From the NCBI GenBank assembly GCA_049303315.1, contig JBAQMZ010000053.1, positions 124,001 through 188,000 on the forward strand: a DNA stretch of 64,000 nt, given 5' to 3'. Below the pieces are notes generated by a model that saw nothing but the letters and a program-made list of their open reading frames with translations, was not told the DNA's origin and ran no database searches. This document shows, one piece after another, positions 51,332 to 60,078 of this stretch (its first letter is position 1; each line of letters begins with the position of its first letter). The position numbers were made by a program, and so were the translations under genes. This DNA comes from Methanoperedens sp049303315 (lineage in GTDB: Archaea > Halobacteriota > Methanosarcinia > Methanosarcinales > Methanoperedenaceae).

Positions 51332-51859
51332 TCAGGTTGTTACTGCTGCTCCTGCGACTTCCTGGGAAATAGTGTGAACACTGTGCAGTTCGTTTGCGCT
51401 GAGTAACTTATCAAGATCAAGGAGAATCAGAAGCCTGTCCTCCATCTTGCCAACGCCCCGCACATATTCCGTACCTATCTTGCTTGCAATTACTGCCGGC
51501 GCCGGCTCAATGTTCTTCTGTGGGAGGCGGATGACTTCACTTACCGAGTCAACCATGAATCCCATTACGGTCTCGCCGATGTTCGCGACCACGATGCGCG
51601 TGTTCTCATCCTGCTCTTTGCTTTCCATGCCCATTATCACATTCAGGTTAAGCACAACTATAATCCTGCCTCTGAGGTTGATTATTCCCCTGACGTAATT
51701 CGGCGCCTGGGGAATCCTGGTGATGCTGGTCATGCGGATAATCTCCTGCACGTTGGTTATCTCAACACCGAATTCTTCGCTGCCTATCATGAAAACGACG
51801 AGCTGGAGCTCGTCGTTCGCAGATATTTGTGCCTTTAGGTCTTGAGTTTGCTCTGCCAT
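51332..51859 (-). CDS. cheW: CheW coupling protein (paralogue)
   Basis: A 175-residue CheW, highly similar to the one at 48802 over nearly its full length (NDELQLVVFMIGSEEFGVEI, NLRGRIIVVLNLNVIMGME). It lies 9 bases after the HBM-type receptor gene. The two CheW genes differ mainly in their N- and C-terminal tails. Confidence 0.95.
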   Translation of the reverse strand: MAEQTQDLKAQISANDELQLVVFMIGSEEFGVEITNVQEIIRMTSITRIPQAPNYVRGIINLRGRIIVVLNLNVIMGMESKEQDENTRIVVANIGETVMGFMVDSVSEVIRLPQKNIEPAPAVIASKIGTEYVRGVGKMEDRLLILLDLDKLLSANELHSVHTISQEVAGAAVTT

Positions 51860-51868
51860 TTTTATCTC

Positions 51869-54055
51869 CTATTCCGGCCTTTTTTCATCCGCGTGGGATG
51901 CCGTCTTTTTCCCTGTTTTCACTGAATCCGGTTGTATGGTTTTGGATTTCTGGTCACGGGTCTCTGTATGCACTTTCTTTGCCGGCGCCTCCTTCTGCTT
52001 TACAGGTTCCTTTTTAATCTGCTCTGCCTGTTTAAAGACCTGGGATACTGCCTCTCCCAGATTGAACTTCGCTACTTCAGCCTGTAGCTCGTTTGAAAGT
52101 TTAGCAAGTTCCTGGGCTGCGTTCACCATCTGGTCCATTGAAGCTGCCTGCTCTTCTGCTGCTGCCGAAACTTCCTCTGTGCCTGAAGCGGATTCTTCAC
52201 TTATTGCAGATACATCTTCGACAGAAGCGGCTACCTCTTCAACCGAGGCAGACTGTTCCTGCGCCGCTGCCGCGATTTCCTGAACCATGGTGGCGACTTC
52301 CCCCGCAGCGGTAACAATCTTATTGATAGCAGATACTGCATCCTCGATTGTCTTGGCGCCCTCGCCTACGGTCCTGGTGCCCTGCTCCATGCTCTCAACC
52401 GCCTGTTTTGTTCCCAGCTGGACTTCTTTTATCAGTGAAGTGATCTGGTTTGCGGCATTTCTTGATTCCTCGGCAAGCTTCCTGACTTCATCAGCGACCA
52501 CAGCAAAACCCCTGCCGTGCTCTCCTGCTCTTGCAGCTTCGATAGCTGCGTTCAATGCAAGGAGGTTTGTCTGGTCTGCAATATTGGTTATCACACCGAT
52601 AATTTCCCCAATCTTTTGAGACCTGCCTTCAAGATCCTTTATAACGGCTGCCGAGTTATCCACGGTAGTCCTGATTTCCGATATCTTGCTTGCCACATCA
52701 TTGGACATCTTGCCCACTTCCTGGGCGGTATTGCTGGCTGCGGTAGCCCCTTCTGCTGCTTTCTGGGAATTTACTGCAACCTGCTGTACGCTATCAGCCA
52801 TCTCTTTTACTGTCCTGCTTATTTCCACCATCTTCGATGCCTGCTGGCTCACTCCGGAAGCAATGTCCTGCGTGGTGCTGGATATCTGGTCGGTGGAGGC
52901 TTTCATTTCCTCACTTGATGCTGAGAGTTCCTGGGCTGTTGAAGATACTCTCAGCGCCGAGCCCTGGACTTTTCCAAGAACGCCTCTTAAGCTCTCGGTC
53001 ATGGCCGATATGGCCATGGAAAGCTGCCCGACCTCGTCCTTTGAATCATTTGTGAGCTGGACTGTAAGGTCGCCAGCTGCGACTTTATTGGAGGCGTGGA
53101 GCATGCTGTCCACAGGTTTTGTTATGGCGCGGGAGATGTATATCCCGATACCGAGACCGGTTACTACGGCTACGATAGAAAGTATTATTATTGTGGTTTT
53201 GGCGGTTGAATTCGTACGGGCTATTTCGGCAAGCACCGCAATTTCGTCTTCTTCAGCAGCTTTTTCGAATTCGTCTATTACGGGCTCTATTGCATGGACA
53301 TAAGTTGTGAATTCTGCCGTTTTTGATACTATCTTTGCATCTATATCTACGATTTTATCAAATGCTGCTGTATATACAATGAGCTTGGCATTGATATCGT
53401 CCTTCACATTCTGGGGCAGTTTACTGGCTGCAAGATGGTTTTTAAGTATCTTTTCATTATCATGCAATTTTGTTTGATACGCGACATCTTTCCTCATTAT
53501 GTAATCCTTTTCATTCCTCCTCAATGTCAGCATATCTGCCATTAACTGGTCATTATTCTGTTTCTGGATATCTGCTTCAACAGCTTGCACTGCACTCCTC
53601 ATTTCAAACTGAAGTCCTAAGGTCTCGTCAAGGCCTTTTGTCTTATAGAGTTCAACAGTCTCGAGGAATGCTTTTTCATAACCTCCGATATCAGTTACTA
53701 TTTTTCCTGCCCTGTCCTTTTCTTCCTGGGGGACATCAAGTGCCTGTATCTCCGTTGCTTCTTTCTTGACTGCCCCGACAGAAACTTTTACTTTATCGAT
53801 ATATGATATATCATGACGTGCAAAAAAGTCTTTCTCAGAACGTCTTGCTTCAAGCATATCAACATCCATAGCAAGACCTTTTTCTTTCATTGTAATCGTA
53901 TTTCCGATTACTTTATTATTTTCCTGTTCAATTGTACCAAGTGTGGTTATGCTTATCACAGCCACAATTATTAACAAGATGCTGACCAGGCCGAACCCGC
54001 CAAGCAGCTTCTTGCTTAGAGACATATCTTTAATACTTACCATAATATCATCCAT
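51869..54055 (-). CDS. Methyl-accepting protein with HBM-type helical sensor
   Basis: A 728-residue chemoreceptor. After the first membrane helix (about 18-38) the sensor region of about 250 residues is all helical with RRSEKDFFAR and RRNEKDYIMR, the paired pattern of helical bimodular (HBM) sensors, which bind small organic acids in characterised bacterial examples. Segment two, HAMP and the signalling hairpin follow, and then a Lys-rich tail (QIKKEPVKQKEAPAKK). CheW follows 9 bases later. Ligand unknown. Confidence 0.94.
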   Translation of the reverse strand: MDDIMVSIKDMSLSKKLLGGFGLVSILLIIVAVISITTLGTIEQENNKVIGNTITMKEKGLAMDVDMLEARRSEKDFFARHDISYIDKVKVSVGAVKKEATEIQALDVPQEEKDRAGKIVTDIGGYEKAFLETVELYKTKGLDETLGLQFEMRSAVQAVEADIQKQNNDQLMADMLTLRRNEKDYIMRKDVAYQTKLHDNEKILKNHLAASKLPQNVKDDINAKLIVYTAAFDKIVDIDAKIVSKTAEFTTYVHAIEPVIDEFEKAAEEDEIAVLAEIARTNSTAKTTIIILSIVAVVTGLGIGIYISRAITKPVDSMLHASNKVAAGDLTVQLTNDSKDEVGQLSMAISAMTESLRGVLGKVQGSALRVSSTAQELSASSEEMKASTDQISSTTQDIASGVSQQASKMVEISRTVKEMADSVQQVAVNSQKAAEGATAASNTAQEVGKMSNDVASKISEIRTTVDNSAAVIKDLEGRSQKIGEIIGVITNIADQTNLLALNAAIEAARAGEHGRGFAVVADEVRKLAEESRNAANQITSLIKEVQLGTKQAVESMEQGTRTVGEGAKTIEDAVSAINKIVTAAGEVATMVQEIAAAAQEQSASVEEVAASVEDVSAISEESASGTEEVSAAAEEQAASMDQMVNAAQELAKLSNELQAEVAKFNLGEAVSQVFKQAEQIKKEPVKQKEAPAKKVHTETRDQKSKTIQPDSVKTGKKTASHADEKRPE

Positions 54056-54098
54056 TGTTGTTTTTTTAATTTAGTACGTATGAGATGACATTCACTCA

Positions 54099-54129
54099 TT
54101 TATATACGGATTTGTGAAAAAAGTGTGAA
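54099..54129 (-). promoter_or_regulatory. Chemosensory box E
   Basis: Minus strand: TTCACAC (54123-54129) and TTCACAA (54112-54118), 11 bases apart, followed 5 bases later by TATATAAATG. This is the clearest example of the repeat sitting right before a TATA element. It precedes the HBM receptor gene. Confidence 0.72.
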
Positions 54130-54537
54130 CTATTTCCTGTTGAAAAGCTTGAACCCATCAAGGAATTTCGGGATTTCCAACATTCTTATTTTTTCAATAA
54201 GCTGCGGAATACCGACAAGATTTGGCTTTTTGAGGAAGTTATCAGGCCCGTTCTCAGCAGGGATATCATAAGGCGCTTCGTCTTTATCTGATACAACAAC
54301 TCTTCCTTGCGCCTCATTTTCAAGATTTTTATGCCCCACTATCCCCCTGTCCCTGCTCGCTTTTCCTTTTATTTTTCCATCATAATAATAAGTTTCAGGC
54401 GATTTAATCCCGAGGTTCAGGGCTTCTTTTATGAGAGCATTGTATTCTCTCAATACCCAGCCAATTTCTGAGTGATTCTTGTATCCTACTTCAAACCCCA
54501 GCTCGAAAATTTTAGTTATGAGGTGCTCCTTATCCAT
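54130..54537 (-). CDS. Unknown protein downstream of the KaiC-like gene
   Basis: A 135-residue protein: helical N-terminus (EHLITKIFELGFEVGYKNHSE), a polar middle and a C-terminal LEIPKFLDGFKLFNR. No family recognised. It is 29 bases after the KaiC-like gene on the same strand, suggesting a joint unit. Its stop directly abuts box E. Confidence 0.6.
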   Translation of the reverse strand: MDKEHLITKIFELGFEVGYKNHSEIGWVLREYNALIKEALNLGIKSPETYYYDGKIKGKASRDRGIVGHKNLENEAQGRVVVSDKDEAPYDIPAENGPDNFLKKPNLVGIPQLIEKIRMLEIPKFLDGFKLFNRK

Positions 54538-54566
54538 TTTATTCCCGGTAATATCTTTGATGCTCC

Positions 54567-55322
54567 TTAATACCTTTTTAATGGCTTTAGCAGTTTCAAG
54601 CCCTTCCCCGTGAATTCGATACAGCGCATTTCACAGTCGTGCTTTGTTCCCCGCATCTTGATTATCTGCAACGCTCTCACCATTCCTTTCTGGTTATCCA
54701 GGAAATTATGGAGAAATATCACGCCGTGGGATGCGAACTGTTCAATGGTATAAGCATCAGGCTTGGTAAGTTCGGATAAAAGCAAAGTGGTGCATCTAAG
54801 GGTTTTAAGATTCCTGATGAACCTGCTTATGGATTTCTCCTCCTGCGCCGCATGCATTGATGTGAACCTGATGGCAGATAAGGAATCTATTACCAGTCTC
54901 TTGATATTGTGCTGCTTTACCACCGCCTCCACCCTCTTGAACACTGAATATGGCGTGGGGGGAGCGCCACCTGAAGATTCGGCTTCATGCTGCTCATAAT
55001 TTGGCGTTATCAACGAAGAAACTTCTTCGTATTCCCCGTATTGAGCGGCAGGCCCGAGATCTAAAAAAAACAGTTTTTTCTTGTTGACCAGTTCTTCGAT
55101 GTGCAGATTGTACCGGGACATGTCTTCGATAATAGTATCTATGCTTTCGGATAATACAACGTATGCACCGGCTTCCCCGGCAAGCGCCCCGGAAGCTAAA
55201 AATTGCACTCCAAATGTAGATTTCCCACTGCCCGGGGAGCCGCTAATCAAGTACTGCCTATCCTTGGGTAAACCTCCTTCGATCAGTTCATCTAAACCTT
55301 CTATTCCTGTTTTTACTCTCAT
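54567..55322 (-). CDS. KaiC-like RecA-fold ATPase
   Basis: A 251-residue single-domain KaiC-type ATPase when started at the ATG 55322, which has GCAGAGG just upstream; a TTG 15 bases earlier is less likely. Walker A SGSPGSGKST lies at 27-36 and the Walker B region LVIDSLSAIRF near 138-148. Single-domain archaeal KaiC proteins act as signalling or motility switches (ArlH is a relative). Its place next to FlaD/E and receptors points to the motility or chemosensory network. Its box F lies upstream. Confidence 0.88.
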   Translation of the reverse strand: MRVKTGIEGLDELIEGGLPKDRQYLISGSPGSGKSTFGVQFLASGALAGEAGAYVVLSESIDTIIEDMSRYNLHIEELVNKKKLFFLDLGPAAQYGEYEEVSSLITPNYEQHEAESSGGAPPTPYSVFKRVEAVVKQHNIKRLVIDSLSAIRFTSMHAAQEEKSISRFIRNLKTLRCTTLLLSELTKPDAYTIEQFASHGVIFLHNFLDNQKGMVRALQIIKMRGTKHDCEMRCIEFTGKGLKLLKPLKRY

Positions 55323-55356
55323 AAACGACCTCTGCAATGAAGTATCATTGATGTTT

Positions 55357-55387
55357 TATATAAACGCAGTTGTGAAGTTTGTGTGAA
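55357..55387 (-). promoter_or_regulatory. Chemosensory box F
   Basis: Minus strand: TTCACAC (55381-55387) and TTCACAA (55370-55376), 11 bases apart, followed by CTGCGTTTATATAAAA with a clear TATA element. It precedes the KaiC-like gene and lies between it and the divergent FlaD/E gene. Confidence 0.7.
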
Positions 55388-55487
55388 ATATGCTTAATAA
55401 CACGTACATACAATAAATTTAAATTACCAAAAATGTAATAACTTAGAATAACATATTTATAAAAAAATAATATGAAGGATAAAGGCG

Positions 55488-56591
55488 ATGTTTGAGGATA
55501 TTTCAGAAAAGTTTAAAAAATTAAAAATGCCGGAAGAGTCCCTTATTAAAAAAATCGAAAGGATAAAAAAGGCTCCCGACGCAGGAGTACCAATAGCCGG
55601 AGGTACGCTATCTGGAGGTACGCCATCAATAGCAATGCCTGATTTGTCCGAACAGGTTAAAAAAGCGCAGGAAGAAATTACCCAGAAGATTGAAGAGATA
55701 GTGAAATCCAAAACAGAACAAATCAGCGCCACGACCGAATCCATCAAGGAGTATGATACAAAGATAAGTAAAGTGGAGAGTTCGGTTTCAGCGACAAAAA
55801 ACCGGGTGGATGAATTTAAAGAAAGATTGGATAAAATAGATGAAAGCCTTCTTGAATTATTATCTTTATATGAAGTAGTTTCCAGCACTGTAAACCCGTT
55901 TGTTGGGGACAAGGAAAACGTCCCGAATGAAAAGCTCGAACAGATGGAGAAAAAAATCGATGCCTTAAGCCAGAAAGCGCCGGAACTGCCCCAGAGTATA
56001 AAAGAAGAATATGATATTAAATTTAAAGCCCTGGAGGGCAGTTTGCAGGCATTGACCGAAGTGATTAATTCAACAGCATTGAATCAGGATGTCCTGGTAA
56101 AAAATGTTTCCGAACGGGTATTGGAAGAGATTAAACTCTTAATCGATCAAAAATCTCTGCAACCAGTCATGGTTACGGAGCCGTCATCCCAGATACTTGG
56201 ACAGGTTGAGAGCGCGGTTCCTGCAGCAAGAGCCGGCGGGGAGGTAAAACTGCAATATCTGGATAATAAAGCTGAGACGTCGATCATCCTTCTTAACTGG
56301 ATAGAATTTTTACTTGAAAAGGTGGGAAGGAATAACCTCACAGAAGTCCTTGAATATTATATTGACATAGGATGGATAAGCGAGGAAGTCTGCGAAAAAA
56401 TGATAGCCTATGCGAACGGGATAGATTATTACGTAGAACGTCCCACATGGAAACTCCTCCCTGATGACCATACGAAATCGCTGATGTTCATAGAACAGCT
56501 AAAAGGAAAGAAGCTTGATAAAACAATGCTGTCAAAGCTTGAAAGGGATGTAGAAAAAGTAGTCCGCAGCACCGAAGTATATATTTCTTAA
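55488..56591 (+). CDS. Archaellum-associated FlaD/E-like protein
   Basis: A 367-residue protein. Residues 1 to about 260 are coiled coil with a Gly/Pro linker near the N-terminus. The last 100 residues contain LNWIEFLLEKVGRNNLTEVLEYYIDIGWI and YANGIDYYVERPTWKLLPDDH, the FlaD/E (ArlD/E) domain, which links the chemotaxis system to the archaellum motor via CheF. Other archaellum genes are not in the window. It is the only + strand gene in the chemosensory island. (The quoted motif is split across residues 262-290.). Confidence 0.85.
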   Translation: MFEDISEKFKKLKMPEESLIKKIERIKKAPDAGVPIAGGTLSGGTPSIAMPDLSEQVKKAQEEITQKIEEIVKSKTEQISATTESIKEYDTKISKVESSVSATKNRVDEFKERLDKIDESLLELLSLYEVVSSTVNPFVGDKENVPNEKLEQMEKKIDALSQKAPELPQSIKEEYDIKFKALEGSLQALTEVINSTALNQDVLVKNVSERVLEEIKLLIDQKSLQPVMVTEPSSQILGQVESAVPAARAGGEVKLQYLDNKAETSIILLNWIEFLLEKVGRNNLTEVLEYYIDIGWISEEVCEKMIAYANGIDYYVERPTWKLLPDDHTKSLMFIEQLKGKKLDKTMLSKLERDVEKVVRSTEVYIS

Positions 56592-56595
56592 TTGC

Positions 56596-58704
56596 TTAGA
56601 ACAATTTCTGTATTATAATATCAAACGACTTAGGGTCAACCAGCATAATCAACCTCCCGGTTTTATTTATTCCCAGGGCGAGGTTGGTTGCAAGCGCGAA
56701 TTCAACTTTTCCTTCAATCTCTTTCATGGCGGATTCGGCAATCTTTGAAGACTGACCGGTCTTGAAGGTGGGGGCTTTAAGCAATAAGGGAACTTCGATA
56801 TATTCCGAGACTGCGCTGATATACTGCCCGCCAAAGATATTTGCTGTTTCTTTTAACGTTGAAATTATATCCTCTGTAAATTCCTTGCATGCTGCTTCCG
56901 GGGGATTGCAGAGAAGTTCGTTTGCGATATCCAGGGCATTTTCTCTTGAAATATACAACTGCATTTCTCCTTTCACATCTCCGGTTTGACCCTTTCCATG
57001 AAGTTCGATTCCAACCATTACTATCGAATCACCAAGGCTGATTATTTCATCGTGCATCTGTTCAATCGGGAGGGTGCGCAACTGTGAATGGGTGGATTCC
57101 GCATCCTCTCCCGATAACTGGGTGACAGTTGACGCTGCATTAGTCATTCCTGACATCCCTATATCGCTTAAAAGCCTGACAGCCGAATCGATATTCTGGT
57201 CTTTTTTGGGCGGCGCTGCAGGCTCTGGTTTTGCAGGGGAAGCATGAGGTTCTGCTTTCATGGGTTTAACGGTCTCTGTGACTTTTTCAACTTCCGGTTT
57301 TACAACACTCGTTTTAACTTCAGGTTCGGGTAATTTTTTCTCAGGTTTGACAGTTTCTTTAACCTTTTCTACTTCCGGCCTGGCAGCTTTTGCTTTAACT
57401 TCAGGTTCAGGTAATTTTTTCTCAGGTTTAATAGGTTCTTTAACCTTTTCTACTTCAGGTTCAGGTGATTTTTTCTCGGGTTTGACGGATTCTTTAACCT
57501 TTTCTACTTCCGGCCTGGCAACTTTTGCTTTAACTTCAGGTTCGGGTAATTTTTTCTCGGATTTGACGCTCTCTTTAATAGAAACAGCTTCCGGTTCTAA
57601 TTCTGGTTCCTCGAATTCAGGCGTTTTGCGAGACCTCTTTTCAAGTCTCACAATTTCTTTTTTCTTTGCAGTGTTCTCTTCAGGGTAATCAAAATCATCA
57701 TCAAAAGAAGGCAATTCTCCTGCCCCGGTCTCATCTTCGGCCACTTCGCCTGACAGGTCATATCCGGCAGGTCTGTGTTTCTTCAAAGGTTTTAATTGAA
57801 CTTTTTTTGCGCCATTGCCCGGTGTTCTCCTTTTGATTGCTCCTGTTTGTTCCCCCTTCTCCCATTCCTGTTCTCCTACGGGTGCAATTCTGCCGGCTGG
57901 ATTATTTTTTCTCAAATTTTCCATTTGCAGCCATATCGAATTCGTCTGCGTGTCAGGACCATTGTTATCATTATATTTTAAAATAATATCGACTGAAACC
58001 AATCCATTAAATTCATTTTTCATGCCCAGAACAATCTTTCTTTTATTTTCACCGGTTCCGTTTGAATCCTCCGTATCCGTTATCATCAAATCTTTTGAGA
58101 ACCGGGCAGTATTGCCATAGTCGGTTTTTGTTTCCCCGTTTTCCACGCGTGATAAATACTCGCATTTAAACAAATCAGATGGGATATCGAGTGTTACAAG
58201 CGGAATATCAACATTTTCAGAAGTCTCATCATTTTCATAAGCATGCCTATTGCCATTCCCGTTCGATTCTATTCTCTCTATTGCTTCACTGGCATGCTTT
58301 CTCAAATCAGTGGAACCGTTTTTTAAAACAGCCATGAGTCCGGGAACAGCGCGCTTGTCACCTATCCTTCCAAGCGACCATGCCGCATGTATCCGAACAT
58401 TTTCACTCGGGTCATTTAAAAGGGCGATTAGCGGGAGCACTGCTTTTACATTCCCGATTTCGCCAAGAGCCCATGCTGCATTTGCGCGTATCTGGACATC
58501 ATCGATTTCAAGTAACCCGATTAAGGGGCGGATAGCTTTCCTGTTCCGAAGTTCCCCCAGAATGCATATAGCATCCCTGCACTCCTTAACGTCGCCAGTA
58601 TCAAGGATACCCAGCAGCCCCTCAATATCCCCGCGTTTTTTCAATTCTTTTAAATCGGTATGGTCTAAAGGCAAATCAATTCCCTCTTTCCGGGGAGTAA
58701 ACAT
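56596..58704 (-). CDS. HEAT-repeat protein fused to a CheC/CheX-like phosphatase domain
   Basis: A 702-residue fusion. About residues 15-155 are four HEAT/PBS-lyase-type repeats of about 31 residues (VLPLIALLNDPSENVRIHAAW-like, split by repeats). The middle holds an unassigned beta-rich region and a low-complexity Pro/Glu/Lys tract (about 370-500) with repeated VKPEKKLPEPEVK. The last 160 residues resemble CheC/CheX: the phosphatase pattern S615-x3-E619-x2-N622-x22-P645 fits exactly. It may dephosphorylate CheY-P while docking to a partner through HEAT repeats. I do not know of this fusion as a described type. Confidence 0.78.
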   Translation of the reverse strand: MFTPRKEGIDLPLDHTDLKELKKRGDIEGLLGILDTGDVKECRDAICILGELRNRKAIRPLIGLLEIDDVQIRANAAWALGEIGNVKAVLPLIALLNDPSENVRIHAAWSLGRIGDKRAVPGLMAVLKNGSTDLRKHASEAIERIESNGNGNRHAYENDETSENVDIPLVTLDIPSDLFKCEYLSRVENGETKTDYGNTARFSKDLMITDTEDSNGTGENKRKIVLGMKNEFNGLVSVDIILKYNDNNGPDTQTNSIWLQMENLRKNNPAGRIAPVGEQEWEKGEQTGAIKRRTPGNGAKKVQLKPLKKHRPAGYDLSGEVAEDETGAGELPSFDDDFDYPEENTAKKKEIVRLEKRSRKTPEFEEPELEPEAVSIKESVKSEKKLPEPEVKAKVARPEVEKVKESVKPEKKSPEPEVEKVKEPIKPEKKLPEPEVKAKAARPEVEKVKETVKPEKKLPEPEVKTSVVKPEVEKVTETVKPMKAEPHASPAKPEPAAPPKKDQNIDSAVRLLSDIGMSGMTNAASTVTQLSGEDAESTHSQLRTLPIEQMHDEIISLGDSIVMVGIELHGKGQTGDVKGEMQLYISRENALDIANELLCNPPEAACKEFTEDIISTLKETANIFGGQYISAVSEYIEVPLLLKAPTFKTGQSSKIAESAMKEIEGKVEFALATNLALGINKTGRLIMLVDPKSFDIIIQKLF

Positions 58705-58755
58705 TCATTCTTCGATATTTTATGCTATACTCACTAAAGATACATTTGCCTTGCA

Positions 58756-58783
58756 TTCACACAAATATAAATCAGGGTGTGAA
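58756..58783. promoter_or_regulatory. Chemosensory box G (inverted form)
   Basis: TTCACAC on the + strand (58756-58762) and GTGTGAA (58777-58783) form an inverted pair round AAATATAAATC. On the minus strand it reads TTCACAC followed by CTGATTTATATT, like the other boxes. It precedes the HEAT-CheC gene. Confidence 0.5.
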
Positions 58784-58895
58784 GATGTGGCATATTGAAG
58801 AAGCTGAATAATAAAAAAAAAGTAGCTGAAATGCCGCAACCGTTACTGATTCAGCCTTCCATGCAGAAGTTAATGATGATGAGTTTCCTGTTTCT

Positions 58896-59001
58896 TTAGC
58901 TTCCCGTCTTTTTCCTGGTTAATATCTCGTCAGGGGTCAATACAGGAATATCTGTCCGCCCTTCAAAATGTTTCACATTATATGTCACAAATTTGGAACA
59001 A
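58896..59001 (-). pseudogene. VapC C-terminal remnant
   Basis: After the antitoxin stop, the minus strand in one frame reads NCSKFVTYNVKHFEG, then RTDIPVLTPDEILTRKK and a stop. This is the C-terminal piece of a VapC PIN toxin (the TYNVKHF and VLTPDEIL words); about 100 N-terminal residues with the first catalytic aspartate are missing. An internal deletion would explain the close approach to the antitoxin. Confidence 0.65.
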
Positions 59002-59136
59002 TTATGCCCTCCTGAGTTCTTTCATTACGCTTTCGGCGCTTGTTCCAAAACGCTCCTTCCACTCCCTTCCGCTCCTGACTATTTCACAGAGAGCATCGAG
59101 TTCTTTTCGCTGAGTGACTTGTACATTAGTAGTCAT
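59002..59136 (-). CDS. VapB-like antitoxin remnant, short
   Basis: A 44-residue frame from ATG 59136 (MTTNVQVTQRKELDALCEI), with SAESVMKELRRA at its end, which looks like the N-terminal/linker part of an archaeal antitoxin. It directly precedes the VapC remnant on the same strand. An extended frame to 59226 begins with unrelated-looking residues. Probably a relic. Confidence 0.5.
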   Translation of the reverse strand: MTTNVQVTQRKELDALCEIVRSGREWKERFGTSAESVMKELRRA

Positions 59137-59312
59137 ACATTGATAGAATATGTATTGATATACAAATAGATAAGTGAGCATATCATCTTTCCATCCTTCC
59201 TGAGAGTTCGCCCATCTAAAGTACAATGCAGAAAGTGAGCGGGCTTAACTGCCGTGTCCGGGATTGGCACAGGTGTTTCCCCCGCAGCTATTTCCCTACT
59301 AATTTAAACTCT

Positions 59313-59678
59313 TTAGTCGCTCCTTCTGATTCGTACTTTCGTTGGCTCTATAATAATCACATTACCCTTGAAATCATCTTCAGATAAATCTTTCAAGCTC
59401 TTAAGAAGAAAATTGTTTATCTCAGCAGTCGGCATTTCATTTGGAAAATGGGATATAATAATCCCAAAGTGCTCGCCAAGTGGGAACCTCAGGATGTTAC
59501 CAAAATCCCTGTCACCTGTAAGAACAGCCGCCTCTTCTTTTTGTGCAAACGCATATATTTCTTCATCTGCTTCGCCGCGAAGCCCATAGTCCCTGATGTC
59601 CTTAACATCATATCCGTGCTCTCTAAGAGTTTTCCCTGTTGAGCGAGGCATATCCTCGTCAATCACAAATCTCGGCAT
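59313..59678 (-). CDS. DUF5615-family PIN-like protein
   Basis: A 121-residue protein. The sequence FVIDEDMPRSTGKTLREHG at the N-terminus, VLTGDRDFGNILRFP in the middle and GIIISHFPN are the pattern of the DUF5615/Mut7-C-like PIN group. It follows the DUF433 gene by one base. The pair is a frequent archaeal and cyanobacterial toxin-antitoxin-like module; activity is not established. Confidence 0.85.
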   Translation of the reverse strand: MPRFVIDEDMPRSTGKTLREHGYDVKDIRDYGLRGEADEEIYAFAQKEEAAVLTGDRDFGNILRFPLGEHFGIIISHFPNEMPTAEINNFLLKSLKDLSEDDFKGNVIIIEPTKVRIRRSD

Positions 59679-59679
59679 T

Positions 59680-59904
59680 CTATGCTACCGCTTTTATCCC
59701 TTCACCGGATAACGCCTTGGCAGCGTAATTAAGTACTGCAAGAATATCTTCATGTGTAATTTCGTACTCGTCCATGACCTCTTTGTAGGTCATTCCTCCT
59801 GCAAGTTTGCCTATGATAAGATCTATTGGAATACGAGTCCCTGTTATCACAGGTTTGCCAAACCGTATTTTCTCATCAATACTAATTCTTGGAGCTATTT
59901 CCAT
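59680..59904 (-). CDS. DUF433 antitoxin-like protein
   Basis: A 74-residue protein started at 59904 (MEIAPRISIDEKIRFGKPV); the longer frame to 59949 lacks support. It contains the DUF433 signature GKPVITGTRIPIDLI and a helix-turn-helix-like YEITHEDILAVLNYA. It is the predicted DNA-binding antitoxin partner of the DUF5615 protein downstream. Confidence 0.86.
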   Translation of the reverse strand: MEIAPRISIDEKIRFGKPVITGTRIPIDLIIGKLAGGMTYKEVMDEYEITHEDILAVLNYAAKALSGEGIKAVA

Positions 59905-60078
59905 GATGTTTATTTTGGTTTTTAGTTTATATATGCTTTCTGTAGCCACAGTGTGCGAGCGCGTGAAACTAAACTCAAGCGAGTTGCGGGGTCGGCGGGA
60001 AGGTTGCTCATGTTGTGGTTTGTCATCTCTTGCTTTCTATTTGTGCAGGCGGTTAATAAGCATTTTTATTCACATTAC

